Below, one piece after another: positions 1 through 5,117 of a DNA stretch of 5,117 nt. How positions within the stretch are numbered: position 1 is the first letter of the stretch; each line of letters opens with the position of its first letter. Position numbers and translations under genes: made by a program. The notes beneath the pieces were generated by a model. The model saw nothing but the letters and a program-made list of their open reading frames with translations. It had not been told where the DNA came from and made no database searches. Source of the stretch: DAIOFH01 sp036745875 (lineage in GTDB: Bacteria > Planctomycetota > SZUA-567); assembly GCA_036745875.1 (NCBI GenBank), contig DAIOFH010000186.1, positions 1 through 5,117 on the forward strand. The letters are read 5' to 3'.

Positions 1-1203
1 GCGGTCATCGTCCTCACGCTTGGCCTGGTCTTTGTCAGCCGCAGCAACAAGAAACGTGCGGATGCGGGCGGGCAGCAAACACCGTCAGGGAAGATAGCGA
101 CGGCCAACGCCAAGGAATTGACGACTCTATCCGGTGGTGAAGGTGGTGTTTTCAATGCACCGCCACCGCCAAAACCGGCAAAAGAGCCGCCAAAGGACGA
201 ACCGGATGCCGAGAAGAAGGAAACACCGCCACCCGGCATTGTGCCGGAAAAGCGGATTCCGGAGGTGCCGCGTTTGACCGATGAGGCGAAGAAGGTACGC
301 GACCGCCGTTTCCGGCAAATGGAGCAGGCAATCGACGGCCCTATTCAGATTCGCATTGACGAAAACAAGCTGCAAGCCCGTGTCATCGACAGCGAGATCC
401 AACAGTTGGAACGCCAGATTGCCGCGCTGAGTGGCCAGGAAGTACAGACCTATGAACAACGCCTTGCCGCCATAAGGACGGCGACGGAAGGCGGCGGCGG
501 TGCGACGGATTACAGCAGTCGCGGCGATCTGTCGCGTATGAAGCAATTCACCGGGGAAAAGAACTGGACGAATCTTTCTACGGTGGAAGCGCCTGCCGTC
601 ATGCACATCATCCGGACGGGTTCGGTGATTCCGGCGACGCTGGTGGGCGGTATCAATTCCGATCTGCCGGGGCAGATTATCGGGCAAGTGTCGCAGGATG
701 TCTACGACACGCCGACCGGCAAGCACCTTCTGATTCCGCAGGGTTCCCGGCTAGTCGGGGAGTATTCTTCGCAGGTTCAATATGGGCAATCTCGGGTTTT
801 CGCGGTGTGGCAGCGGCTTGTCTTCCCTGACGGCAAGGCGCTCGACCTGGGCGAAATGCCGGGAAGCTCCGGCGCTGGTTATGCCGGATTCCGCGACCGG
901 GTGAACAACCACTATATCCGGATTTTCGGATCGGCAATCATGATGTCGGCGATTCTCGCGGGCGTCGAAATGACGCAGAACAATCAAAACTCCACGCAGG
1001 GAAGTAATCAGCAGCGCATGTCGGACGCGCTTTCCGAAGCGCTCGGCAACCAGCTTGGCGGCGTCATGGCCGAAATGTTGCAAAAGAACATGAACATAGC
1101 GCCGACGCTGGAGATCCGGCCCGGTTACAGGTTCAACGTCATGCTTGTGAAAGACTTGGTGTTTAGCGGCCCGTATAAGGCTTTCGACTATACGGCGCGA
1201 TAA
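1..1203 (+). CDS. trbI: TrbI/VirB10-like conjugative transfer protein, 5'-truncated by the window edge
   Basis: This is the envelope-spanning scaffold of a P-type type IV secretion system, which links the inner-membrane complex to the outer-membrane pore. Frame 1 is open from base 1 to TAA at 1201-1203, giving 400 visible residues. The true start lies to the left; a TTG at 118 is not needed as a start. The first visible residues (AVIVLTLGLVFV) are the end of the single inner-membrane helix. A proline-rich periplasmic stretch follows (about residues 53-84, with APPPPKPAKEPP), then a charged probable coiled coil (about 120-150). The C-terminal TrbI/VirB10 domain occupies about 200-400 and carries the family hallmarks VYDTPTGKHLLIPQGSRLVG, VWQRLVFPDGK and a late LEIRPGYRFNVMLVKDL. 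Only the short cytoplasmic N-terminus appears to be missing. The next putative gene starts 36 bases after the stop, in the same frame. The family assignment is very secure; the symbol rests on the RP4-like gene order. Confidence 0.96.
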   Translation, partial: AVIVLTLGLVFVSRSNKKRADAGGQQTPSGKIATANAKELTTLSGGEGGVFNAPPPPKPAKEPPKDEPDAEKKETPPPGIVPEKRIPEVPRLTDEAKKVRDRRFRQMEQAIDGPIQIRIDENKLQARVIDSEIQQLERQIAALSGQEVQTYEQRLAAIRTATEGGGGATDYSSRGDLSRMKQFTGEKNWTNLSTVEAPAVMHIIRTGSVIPATLVGGINSDLPGQIIGQVSQDVYDTPTGKHLLIPQGSRLVGEYSSQVQYGQSRVFAVWQRLVFPDGKALDLGEMPGSSGAGYAGFRDRVNNHYIRIFGSAIMMSAILAGVEMTQNNQNSTQGSNQQRMSDALSEALGNQLGGVMAEMLQKNMNIAPTLEIRPGYRFNVMLVKDLVFSGPYKAFDYTAR

Positions 1204-1239
1204 GTAGTTGGCGGGGAAGCGCACGAACGGACATCCACC

Positions 1240-1386
1240 ATGCCAAATAGCTTGAAGGTCTTGTGTGCCACTTTCTTCGCCGTGGCGCTGTGTCCAGTGC
1301 TGGACATCGCGGTATTGTTGTTCAGCCTGGGCACGGCGTCTTTTTTCATTCTGCATTTTCGGGGCCGGGGAATGCCCCGCAAGTGA
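1240..1386 (+). CDS. Putative small hydrophobic membrane protein (48 aa)
   Basis: I do not recognise this protein. ATG at 1240 opens a 48-codon frame ending in TGA at 1384-1386. After a short polar start (MPNSLK) there is a nearly continuous hydrophobic stretch of about 35 residues broken by one Asp (PVLDIAV), enough for one long or two short membrane helices, and then a basic tail (HFRGRGMPRK), suggesting a cytoplasmic C-terminus. Most third codon positions are G or C, as in the neighbouring genes, which supports coding. Against it, no good ribosome binding site lies just upstream; the nearest purine-rich run (GGGGAAG, 1213-1219) is about 20 bases away. It sits between trbI and trbJ, separated from trbJ by 56 bases. 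RP4 has a small entry-exclusion lipoprotein gene, trbK, after trbJ; no such gene lies between trbJ and trbL here. A substitute role for this protein is only a guess, since no convincing lipobox is visible. Confidence 0.42.
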   Translation: MPNSLKVLCATFFAVALCPVLDIAVLLFSLGTASFFILHFRGRGMPRK

Positions 1387-1414
1387 AACCAACCACACGC
1401 CAACCAAAGCAACT

Positions 1415-1436
1415 GCCTCCCATTTAAAACGGAGGC
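1415..1436 (+). promoter_or_regulatory. Hairpin that could sequester the trbJ ribosome binding site
   Basis: A perfect 6-bp inverted repeat, GCCTCC (1415-1420) and GGAGGC (1431-1436), flanks an A/T-rich 10-base loop (1421-1430). A T-G wobble at 1414/1437 can add one pair. The 3' arm contains GGAGG (1431-1435), the Shine-Dalgarno sequence for the trbJ ATG at 1443, seven bases away. In mRNA the ribosome binding site would be base-paired, which could limit trbJ translation or couple it to ribosomes arriving from upstream. The pairing is seen directly; the regulatory role is inferred. Confidence 0.5.
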
Positions 1437-1442
1437 GTATCC

Positions 1443-2204
1443 ATGAAGAAGATTTTGTTGATAGCGATGATTAGCCTTGGAGGACTTCTTGGAACTATCG
1501 AAAACGGTCACGCGCTGGCGGTGTTCGACGGCAGCAATCTTGCACAGAACATCGTGGCGGCGCGGGAGTCGATAACCCATACGCAAAATCAAATTATGCA
1601 ACTCACCAATCAGCTTAACCAGTACAAGCGGATGCTGCAAGACGCCATGAATCCCGGCAGTTGGGGATGGGGCGACATCCAGGACACCTTGAACCAGTTG
1701 AAAAACTCGATGGGTTCGATCAATTCCATCAGCGGCAGCGCGGGTGGGATGAATCAATTTCTCAATGCTTTCGGCAGTCACTCCAAATATCACGAGAGCG
1801 GCGAGTATTACGGCACAGGGAATCCGGCGCTTTACAGCGGCGATTTGGCCGGGATGGATCTGCAAAAAGAATCTGCGGACGACATGCTGAAACTCATTAA
1901 GGAACAGCAGGACGCGATGCAACGGTATTCCGATGAGCTTGAAAGCCTGAAAAGCAAGGCGTCGAGTGCGGAGGGACAGCAGGAGGCGATTCAAGCCGGA
2001 AACGAACTGGCGAGTATGCAAATTCAGCTATTGTCACAGATCCATGCCTTGCTTATGGCACAAAACACAATGTTAGCCGCGCAACTGGAAACGGAGACCA
2101 ACCAGAAAGCGCAGCAGCGTATGGGAACGGCGATCAAGATGGGCGAGACGGATTTCACCCGGAGGGAAACGGAACGCGGAGGCAAGTCCTACCGGCAATT
2201 TTAG
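1443..2204 (+). CDS. trbJ: P-type conjugative transfer protein TrbJ (VirB5-like)
   Basis: This is a secreted periplasmic component of the mating-pair apparatus; VirB5/TrbJ proteins are associated with the pilus and with recipient contact. The 253-residue product starts at the ATG preceded by GGAGG at 1431-1435. It has an N-terminal signal peptide (MKK, a hydrophobic core at about 4-17, likely cleavage after Ala24 or Ala26 in GHALA). The mature start FDGSNLAQNIVAA followed by a Gln/Asn-rich helix (about residues 34-70) matches the TrbJ pattern of a short aromatic-Asp-Asn leader and an NQI..L.NQ coiled coil. A flexible Gly/Ser/Tyr segment (about 92-135) separates this from a second long helical region (about 140-235) rich in Gln, Glu, Met and Ala. 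The length is usual for the family. The gene ends at TAG 2202-2204, 18 bases before trbL, so the two are co-transcribed. The family call is strong; sequence-level VirB5 similarity is always weak. Confidence 0.9.
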   Translation: MKKILLIAMISLGGLLGTIENGHALAVFDGSNLAQNIVAARESITHTQNQIMQLTNQLNQYKRMLQDAMNPGSWGWGDIQDTLNQLKNSMGSINSISGSAGGMNQFLNAFGSHSKYHESGEYYGTGNPALYSGDLAGMDLQKESADDMLKLIKEQQDAMQRYSDELESLKSKASSAEGQQEAIQAGNELASMQIQLLSQIHALLMAQNTMLAAQLETETNQKAQQRMGTAIKMGETDFTRRETERGGKSYRQF

Positions 2205-2222
2205 TGCAAAAGGAGGCTTGCC

Positions 2223-3950
2223 ATGTTTCGCAGTGTGATTTTGTGTTTGCTGTTTGCGTTTATCGTTCCTGTCTGCGTCGTTCCCGAACGGGCGGTGGCG
2301 GCGGACGGGAAAATACTCGATGCGACCATAGATCGCTATATGAACGAAGCGGCGAAGTGGGAACCACGCATCAAGCAAGCCGCCCAAAAGATGTTTTGGA
2401 TACTGGCGACGATAAGCATGGTGTTTACCTTCGCTTTCATGTTCGCCAAGGGCAACGTCGGCTTGGGCGACTTCTTCGGCGAGTTCCTTCGCTTCATTGT
2501 GACCGTTGGTTTTTTCTTTTGGCTGTTGGACAATGGCAGCGAGATCGCCAAGGCGGTAATAAAGTCATTCGGGCAGCTTGGCATGGAGGCGTCGTCGACA
2601 TATCAATCCGATCTGTCGCCGTCGAATCTTGTTTCGTTTGCCCTTGAATTGATTGGACGCGCCTGTTCGACGTTTGGCGAGCAAGACATCGCCACCAGTG
2701 TCGTTGCGCTTCTGCTGTCCATCGCCATTGCCGTGCTTTTCGGCATAATCGCCGCCATGATGGTGCAACTTCTTTGTACCGCTTGGGTGTTGGTGTATGC
2801 CGGAACAGTGGTTTTAGGTTTCGGCGGCGGGCGCTGGACGCAGGACATCGCCATTAACTATTTCAAGACTGTCCTCGGGTTGGCGATTCAGACCTTCACT
2901 TTTTGCCTGTTGGTGGGCATTGGACAGCAACAGGTGGAAAATCTTATCGCCGATTCGAAGCAAGTCAAAACGGTATTGGTCAAAGGCTACGTGTACAACT
3001 CCAATGTAAGCACTACCGCCATGACCATTACCGAAGGATGCGTTATCCTCCTGTTTACCGTCATTCTTTTCATGCTGGTCAAGACTGTCCCGAACATGGT
3101 CGCGGGGATTATCAGCGGTTCGTCGACCGGGGGAATCAGCCTGGGCGGCGGCGGCAGCGCGGTCGCCGGTGCTGCGGCGCTTGCTTCGGGCGGCGCGATG
3201 ATTGCGGCGCAGATGGCCGGGGGAGCTATGGCGCTGAATAGCGCCTACCAGCAAACCAAGGAAAACAAGGAAATGGGAGCGGGGTTGTTTAGCGGCGCGT
3301 CTGGTGGCGGAGGGTTGTCAGGAGCCATGTCGTCTGGTCTGCGTTCTGCTGGCGACTTTATGGCGAATTTGGCTTCCGGAGCTGGCAGCAGCGCGAAAGA
3401 AAGCCTCCAGAAATCGACGGCTGGCGGCGCAGTATCCGCCAACATTGACGCCGACCGCCAAGCGAATATGGCGGCGCACGAAGCCGCAAAGGCCGAAAGT
3501 GAGGGTGAAGGCGATGGCGGCGGGGGTGGTGGTGGCGACGACGGCGCTGGCGGTGCGGCGGCGACATCGGACGGCGGCAGCGGTGGAGATGGCAGCGGAA
3601 CGATTGGACCGGGTTCGGCTGATAATGGCGCTACCGCCCTAAGTGGCGCAATGGGCGGTGGTGAATCGGATTCGTCGCAAGGTAGTAGCGGTGGTTCGGG
3701 GTTATCCAAACCGGGCTATGGCAGCAGCGACGGCGGTACGAGTCTGTCGAAGCCGGGTTATGGCAATAGCGACAGAGGCACGAGCTTGTCGAAGCCTGGC
3801 TATGGCAGCAGTGAAGGAGGCACGAGTTTATCAAAGCCGGGTTATGGCAGCGGTGACGGCGGTTCGAGCCTGTCCAAAGCTGATCGAGAGTGGCAAGCTG
3901 CTCTTGACAGTTACGATCCAAGCAAAATAGGGTTGCCCGATTCGGACTGA
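2223..3950 (+). CDS. trbL: P-type conjugative transfer protein TrbL (VirB6-like) with repeat-bearing Gly/Ser tail
   Basis: This is the polytopic inner-membrane channel component of the conjugation apparatus, equivalent to VirB6. The 575-residue product starts at ATG 2223 with an excellent ribosome binding site (AAGGAGG, 2210-2216), 18 bases after trbJ. Residues 1-26 form a signal peptide or first membrane helix ending in AVAAD. Further membrane segments lie near 57-75, 88-103, 156-180, 183-200, 216-234 and 272-298. The segment around GGGRWTQDIAINYFKTVLGL (about 201-220) is typical of TrbL. From about 300 the protein becomes a low-complexity tail rich in Gly, Ser and Ala, including a run of seven Gly at 432-438 and acidic patches. 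It ends with four 14-residue repeats (493-548) and a charged end (ADREW..). The tail is probably disordered and cytoplasmic. TrbL homologues often have variable Gly-rich tails. The stop is TGA 3948-3950, immediately before a terminator, so this is the last gene of the trb operon. Confidence 0.94.
   Translation: MFRSVILCLLFAFIVPVCVVPERAVAADGKILDATIDRYMNEAAKWEPRIKQAAQKMFWILATISMVFTFAFMFAKGNVGLGDFFGEFLRFIVTVGFFFWLLDNGSEIAKAVIKSFGQLGMEASSTYQSDLSPSNLVSFALELIGRACSTFGEQDIATSVVALLLSIAIAVLFGIIAAMMVQLLCTAWVLVYAGTVVLGFGGGRWTQDIAINYFKTVLGLAIQTFTFCLLVGIGQQQVENLIADSKQVKTVLVKGYVYNSNVSTTAMTITEGCVILLFTVILFMLVKTVPNMVAGIISGSSTGGISLGGGGSAVAGAAALASGGAMIAAQMAGGAMALNSAYQQTKENKEMGAGLFSGASGGGGLSGAMSSGLRSAGDFMANLASGAGSSAKESLQKSTAGGAVSANIDADRQANMAAHEAAKAESEGEGDGGGGGGGDDGAGGAAATSDGGSGGDGSGTIGPGSADNGATALSGAMGGGESDSSQGSSGGSGLSKPGYGSSDGGTSLSKPGYGNSDRGTSLSKPGYGSSEGGTSLSKPGYGSGDGGSSLSKADREWQAALDSYDPSKIGLPDSD
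3699..3878 (+). repeat. Four 42-bp in-frame tandem repeats in the trbL tail
   Basis: Units at 3699-3740, 3741-3782, 3783-3824 and 3825-3866 encode variants of S-L-S-K-P-G-Y-G-x-S-[DE]-x-G-T; 3867-3878 is a partial fifth unit (SLSK). The core LSKPGYG is identical in all four units, although synonymous codons differ: L-S-K is written TTA TCC AAA, CTG TCG AAG, TTG TCG AAG and TTA TCA AAG. The protein motif is therefore more conserved than the DNA, which points to selection on the peptide after old duplications rather than recent slippage. Confidence 0.9.
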
Positions 3951-3955
3951 TTCAG

Positions 3956-3990
3956 AAAAAGCCCTCCGGACTGCCGGAGGGCTTCTTTAT
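3956..3990 (+). terminator. Intrinsic terminator of the trb operon, probably bidirectional
   Basis: The 11-bp perfect stem AAGCCCTCCGG (3959-3969) / CCGGAGGGCTT (3974-3984) closes a 4-base loop (ACTG) and is followed by TTCTTTAT. The stem starts nine bases after the trbL stop. Five A residues at 3956-3960 mean the opposite strand also has a U tract after the same hairpin, so it can work in both directions. It separates trb transcription from the RNA region downstream. Confidence 0.93.
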
Positions 3991-4033
3991 GGCGTCGCAT
4001 AGCTTGTTGTTTTTTCGCTTGCTTGTGGGGAAT

Positions 4034-4062
4034 ATGATCGTAAGCTGTTAGTGTAGTACAAT
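4034..4062 (+). promoter_or_regulatory. Candidate sigma70-type promoter ahead of the structured RNA
   Basis: A TACAAT at 4057-4062 matches the -10 consensus at five of six positions. With a 17-base spacer the -35 position holds ATGATC (4034-4039), only three of six. Transcription would begin around 4066-4070, at the first hairpin of the RNA. A second possible -10, TATGAT (4033-4038), has only T-rich sequence upstream. Between the trb terminator (3990) and 4056 nothing else is recognisable. This is weak motif evidence, given some support by its position. Confidence 0.33.
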
Positions 4063-4065
4063 TTG

Positions 4066-4296
4066 GACGCCTTCGGGCGTCGGTTTCTCGGTTTAGAACA
4101 GTCCAAAGTGTTAGGGCTCCGCCAACCGGCCAAAAGCCGGACACCTTCGGGTGTGGCCCTCCCGTTCTGAAAACTGGGAAGCGTGCGGTTTACTCCAAAC
4201 TTAGCGGTTTGGGGATGCCGTCGCGTTTCCCGTTCAGAACGGGGGAGCTTGGCGGCTCCTCGGACTGTTCTGCGGGTGGCGGCATCTCCTTTTTTT
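4066..4296 (+). ncRNA. Putative compact structured RNA of unrecognised family
   Basis: About 230 bases without a credible gene fold almost completely. H0 is 4066-4071/4076-4081 with a UUCG loop. Closing helix H1 is 4095-4104/4262-4271, 10 bp perfect. Inside it lie H2 (4113-4118/4155-4160), which encloses hairpins H3 (4126-4130/4136-4140) and H4 (4141-4145/4150-4154, UUCG loop). A long arm follows: H5 (4161-4171/4233-4243, 11 bp perfect), H6 (4176-4185/4222-4231, two G-U) and H7 (4193-4200/4207-4214, one G-U). Last is hairpin H8 (4244-4248/4255-4259). Its loop TTGGCG (4249-4254) complements CGCCAA (4120-4125), a potential pseudoknot. H2 abuts H5, H5 abuts H8, H3 abuts H4, and H4 abuts the 3' strand of H2, so few bases are left unpaired. 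The C(UUCG)G loops and a T7 run at 4290-4296 indicate the + strand. I see no match to tmRNA, RNase P RNA, SRP RNA, 6S RNA or a group I/II intron core. The exact ends are uncertain. Confidence 0.72.
4211..4296 (+). terminator. Alternative terminator-like pairing ending at a T7 run
   Basis: Segment 4211-4220 (GGGGATGCCG) can pair with 4280-4289 (CGGCATCTCC) over 10 bp with one G-U, and the 3' arm ends exactly at seven T residues (4290-4296). That is the layout of an intrinsic terminator with a long, internally folded loop of 59 bases. The pairing competes with helix H7 and the top of H6. It may end the small RNA or act as one state of a switch ahead of the SLOG gene. The loop is long for a normal terminator. 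Confidence 0.35.
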
Positions 4297-4501
4297 ACAT
4301 GCCATCACCATGACCGAGACGACCGGCATACTTTGTCGGGATGGTAGTCGGGCATGGTGGAATTTCCTTACACATTCCATCTGGATACCCGCGCAAGGGT
4401 GAGGGGAACCAGCGCAAGGCGCGATGCAATTCACCTTCGAAGCGCGGCATCTGTCCACCGTCTACCGTTCCGGTTTTGCTTCCGGATACGGGGAGACTCC
4501 T
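4297..4501 (+). other. Gene-free leader between the structured RNA and the SLOG gene
   Basis: No gene can be supported in these 205 bases. A 7-bp inverted repeat, CACCATG (4306-4312) / CATGGTG (4353-4359), could close an imperfect hairpin. Frames starting at ATG 4341 and ATG 4354 run out of phase into the SLOG gene and show no recognisable protein features. An in-phase ATG at 4424 would add 26 residues to the SLOG protein but lacks a good ribosome binding site. The stretch is best read as a long 5' untranslated leader or the remains of older sequence. Confidence 0.4.
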
Positions 4502-5017
4502 ATGGAAACGGCTTCATTGGACAAATGCTGTTGCTTCACCGGCCACCGTCCCAAATATTACCGATTCGGAGTGGATGAAAGCGATCCGGAGTGCATTCGA
4601 ATCAAGGATTTTGTTCGGGAACGATGCGAATACTTGATAAGTGAAAAGGGTGTTTCGCATTTCATCAGCGGCGGCGCCGTCGGCCTCGATACCTGGGCGA
4701 TGGAGGCTGTTCTTGCTCTCAAAAACAAGTACAGCGGTATCACGCTTGAATGTGCCTTGCCCTATGCCGGAATGCCGCAACGGTTCGAAGCATGGGATCG
4801 GGAGCGCTACGACGAAATCGCGCTTCAATTGGACGAAATAACCGTCCTCAATCCTCACTATTCCCCCGGTTGTATGCAGCAGCGTAACGAATATATGGTC
4901 GAGCGATCGAAGTATGTTGTCGCCGTCTGGACTGGCAGGAAAAGCGGTACGGCAAATACTGTAAGATATGCAAGAAAGCGTGGCCGGACGTTGTTCTTAT
5001 TTGATTTTGCGCCGTAG
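4502..5017 (+). CDS. SLOG-superfamily protein, DUF1273/YpsA-like
   Basis: The 171-residue product has the Rossmann-like SLOG fold related to DprA, LOG and YpsA, which binds nucleotide-type ligands. The exact function is unknown. Diagnostic motifs are CCFTGHRP (10-17), the phosphate-binding loop FISGGAVGLDTWAMEAVL (54-71, with the GGAxGxD core), ECALPYAGMPQRF (83-95), and the C-terminal RNEYMVERS..VVAVWTG..SGTANTVRYA (128-157). The protein is full length and none of the motifs I looked for is broken. I chose ATG 4502 because GGGGAG (4490-4495) lies six bases upstream and because family members usually start a few residues before CCFTGHRP; an in-frame ATG at 4424 has no comparable site. The gene stands alone between the structured RNA region and a terminator, with TAG at 5015-5017. 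YpsA-like proteins are common in Firmicutes, so acquisition by the element is possible. SLOG proteins have been linked to nucleotide signalling and biological-conflict systems; a role in the element's defence or regulation is inference. Confidence 0.9.
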   Translation: METASLDKCCCFTGHRPKYYRFGVDESDPECIRIKDFVRERCEYLISEKGVSHFISGGAVGLDTWAMEAVLALKNKYSGITLECALPYAGMPQRFEAWDRERYDEIALQLDEITVLNPHYSPGCMQQRNEYMVERSKYVVAVWTGRKSGTANTVRYARKRGRTLFLFDFAP

Positions 5018-5068
5018 GCTAGCCAGGAACCGAACAGGTTCTCGCCCTTCGGCAGGCCCACCACGGGC

Positions 5069-5105
5069 AGCCCGCGACTCCTAGAGTCGCGGGCTTGTTT
5101 TTCTT
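5069..5105 (+). terminator. Intrinsic terminator after the SLOG gene
   Basis: A 12-bp perfect stem, AGCCCGCGACTC (5069-5080) / GAGTCGCGGGCT (5084-5095), closes a 3-base CTA loop and is followed by TGTTTTTCTT. It lies about 50 bases past the SLOG stop. The intervening 5018-5068 carries only a small hairpin (GAACC 5027-5031 / GGTTC 5037-5041) and no gene. Confidence 0.92.
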
Positions 5106-5117
5106 GAGAATACGAGC

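Noticed and set aside
1265..1474. Alternative + strand frame between trbI and trbJ with a Cys-containing, lipoprotein-like segment (FGAGECPASET)
   Set aside because: It does not fit the lipobox consensus, overlaps the trbJ start, and has no RBS; the frame at 1240-1386 has better composition.
2204..2647. 147-codon + strand frame overlapping the start of trbL
   Set aside because: It runs out of phase through the signal peptide and membrane segments of TrbL, and its translation is Arg/Cys-rich with no recognisable domain.
3519..3560. G-rich tract in trbL as a phase-variation or G-quadruplex site
   Set aside because: It is a mixed GGC/GGT/GGG glycine codon run, not a homopolymer or perfect repeat, and is explained by the poly-Gly protein segment.
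3245..3709. 154-codon open frame on the - strand, rich in Pro and Ala
   Set aside because: It is the antisense shadow of the Gly/Ser-rich TrbL tail; composition explains the absence of stops and there are no domain features.
4095..4271. Retron msr-msd-like layout: end-pairing repeats, small hairpins, then a long hairpin arm
   Set aside because: The architecture is suggestive, but no reverse transcriptase is present in the window, the gene downstream is a SLOG protein followed by a terminator, and I cannot point to a convincing branching-guanosine context. An RT just beyond 5117 would reopen the idea.
4066..4296. IscB/TnpB-type guide RNA or an insertion-sequence end
   Set aside because: No nuclease or transposase gene, no target-site duplication and no terminal inverted repeats are visible in the window.
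4310..4402. 30-codon ATG frame in the leader of the SLOG gene
   Set aside because: It has no ribosome binding site, no recognisable features, and is short enough to arise by chance.
4858..5064. - strand frame whose start reads VGLPKGENLFGSWLAYG
   Set aside because: The first residues look protein-like, but the rest is antisense to the SLOG gene, it starts with GTG lacking an evident RBS, and the upstream part runs through the terminator stem.

Overview
The window is the distal end of a P-type (Trb/VirB) conjugative type IV secretion gene cluster, followed by a gene-free stretch that appears to encode a compact structured RNA, and then a small SLOG-superfamily gene. All genes are on the + strand. 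The trbI-trbJ-trbL order matches the IncP/RP4-type arrangement, so the window most likely comes from a plasmid or an integrative conjugative element of a Gram-negative bacterium (Proteobacteria or Desulfobacterota-like). The sequence does not fix the taxon.

Region by region: 1-1203 is the 3' part of trbI (VirB10-like), already open at the left edge. 1240-1386 is a possible 48-residue hydrophobic protein. 1443-2204 is trbJ (VirB5-like), whose ribosome binding site lies in the 3' arm of a perfect 6-bp inverted repeat. 2223-3950 is trbL (VirB6-like), with a polytopic membrane core and a long Gly/Ser tail ending in four 14-residue repeats. A strong, probably bidirectional intrinsic terminator (about 3956-3990) closes the trb operon.

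From about 4066 to 4296 there is no convincing gene, but there is a dense nested set of complementary segments: two C(UUCG)G hairpins, a 10-bp closing helix, a three-part 85-nt arm, a four-way junction and a possible pseudoknot. A 10-bp alternative pairing ends directly at a run of seven T. I do not recognise the RNA family. It could be an independent small RNA or a cis-acting leader with a terminator/antiterminator choice ahead of the next gene.

4502-5017 encodes a 171-residue DUF1273/YpsA-like SLOG protein (nucleotide-ligand fold) with its own ribosome binding site, and a second strong terminator follows at 5069-5105. The Trb proteins would jointly build the mating channel: TrbI the envelope-spanning scaffold, TrbJ a periplasmic/pilus-associated component, TrbL the inner-membrane channel. 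The RNA and SLOG gene lie beyond the operon terminator and look like a separately transcribed accessory module.
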